From positions 1 to 13,411 of the forward strand of contig JAITCT010000153.1 in the NCBI GenBank assembly GCA_031282925.1: 13,411 bases of DNA, in the 5' to 3' direction. This DNA is from Dysgonamonadaceae bacterium (GTDB lineage Bacteria; Bacteroidota; Bacteroidia; Bacteroidales; Azobacteroidaceae). Shown here in pieces: positions 13,307 to 13,411 of this stretch. Every line of letters starts with the position of its first letter. The first letter of the stretch is position 1. The notes beneath the pieces were generated by a model. The model made no database searches, was not told where the DNA came from, and saw only the letters and a program-made list of their open reading frames with translations. The position numbers and the translations under genes are program-made.

Positions 13307-13411
13307 ATGATGGATATATTGTCAACTTGTAAAAACAGCTTTAGTTCCGTGAAAGATAAAATAGAAACATTACGGAAAGAAATAGAAAGGCATAATTACA
13401 GTTATTATGTG
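13307..13411 (+). CDS. ligA: NAD-dependent DNA ligase, N-terminus (partial, runs off the window)
   Basis: Thirty-five residues are visible. After about 14 leading residues, VKDKIETLRKEIERHNYSYYV matches the start of the LigA adenylation region Ia, where the H-x-Y-x-Y/H-Y/H pattern binds the nicotinamide part of NAD+. Two adjacent in-frame ATGs (13307 and 13310) follow an in-frame TAA at 13298-13300, so the start is one of these; the gene continues beyond the edge. The leading segment (MMDILSTCKNSFSS) is a little longer than in many LigA proteins, and an internal GTG (13349) is a possible but less likely start. LigA seals nicks in replication and repair. Confidence 0.82.
   Translation, partial: MMDILSTCKNSFSSVKDKIETLRKEIERHNYSYYV

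Overview
The window looks like a chromosomal segment of a member of the Bacteroidota, most likely order Bacteroidales. The evidence is several TAnnTTTG-type -7 promoter boxes, A-rich start regions without Shine-Dalgarno sequences, and Bacteroides-like versions of Pth, L25, the Hsp15-type S4 protein, HisIE and HtpG. Nothing in the sequence fixes a genus.

Layout. (1) 1-512: the 3' end of an unrecognised gene, a strong intrinsic terminator, then a small unrecognised gene. (2) 524-1315: a six-helix voltage-gated-type K+ channel. (3) 1316-1746: a gene-free stretch with two palindromic GCATCTC/GAGATGC repeats and the promoter of the next operon. (4) 1747-3662: a tight translation/housekeeping operon, L25 - peptidyl-tRNA hydrolase - S4/Hsp15 protein - FluC fluoride channel, closed by a large hairpin. 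(5) 4991-3726, minus strand: hisIE followed by an FtsE-like ABC ATPase, converging on the FluC gene. (6) 4992-5691: a gene-poor stretch with a strikingly regular 21-bp minisatellite of eleven GCCGGC palindromes. (7) 5692-7422: an AAA-ATPase/PD-(D/E)XK-type protein whose nuclease motif appears to have lost its glutamate. (8) 7423-7736: a cluster of long imperfect palindromes, including an approximately 86-bp tandem duplication. (9) 7737-11060: a signal-peptide-bearing 1107-aa protein made of two TldD/PmbA-like units. Only the first keeps the HExxxH and Cys metal ligands. (10) 11168-13039: htpG (Hsp90), in a short form. (11) 13040-13306: a gene-free stretch with a 103-bp inverted-repeat element and a candidate promoter. 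(12) 13307 to the end: the start of NAD-dependent DNA ligase.

How the genes fit together. The L25-Pth-S4 block serves translation and ribosome quality control. HisIE performs steps 2 and 3 of histidine synthesis, and the FtsE-like ATPase downstream of it is probably a division or transport ATPase. The most unusual content lies between 5250 and 11060. There, an ATPase gene with a probably inactive nuclease site is bracketed by two different repeat clusters, and a single exported polypeptide appears to combine the active and inactive halves that form the TldD-TldE heterodimer in E. coli. No complete defence system, phage, IS element, CRISPR array or tRNA was recognised.
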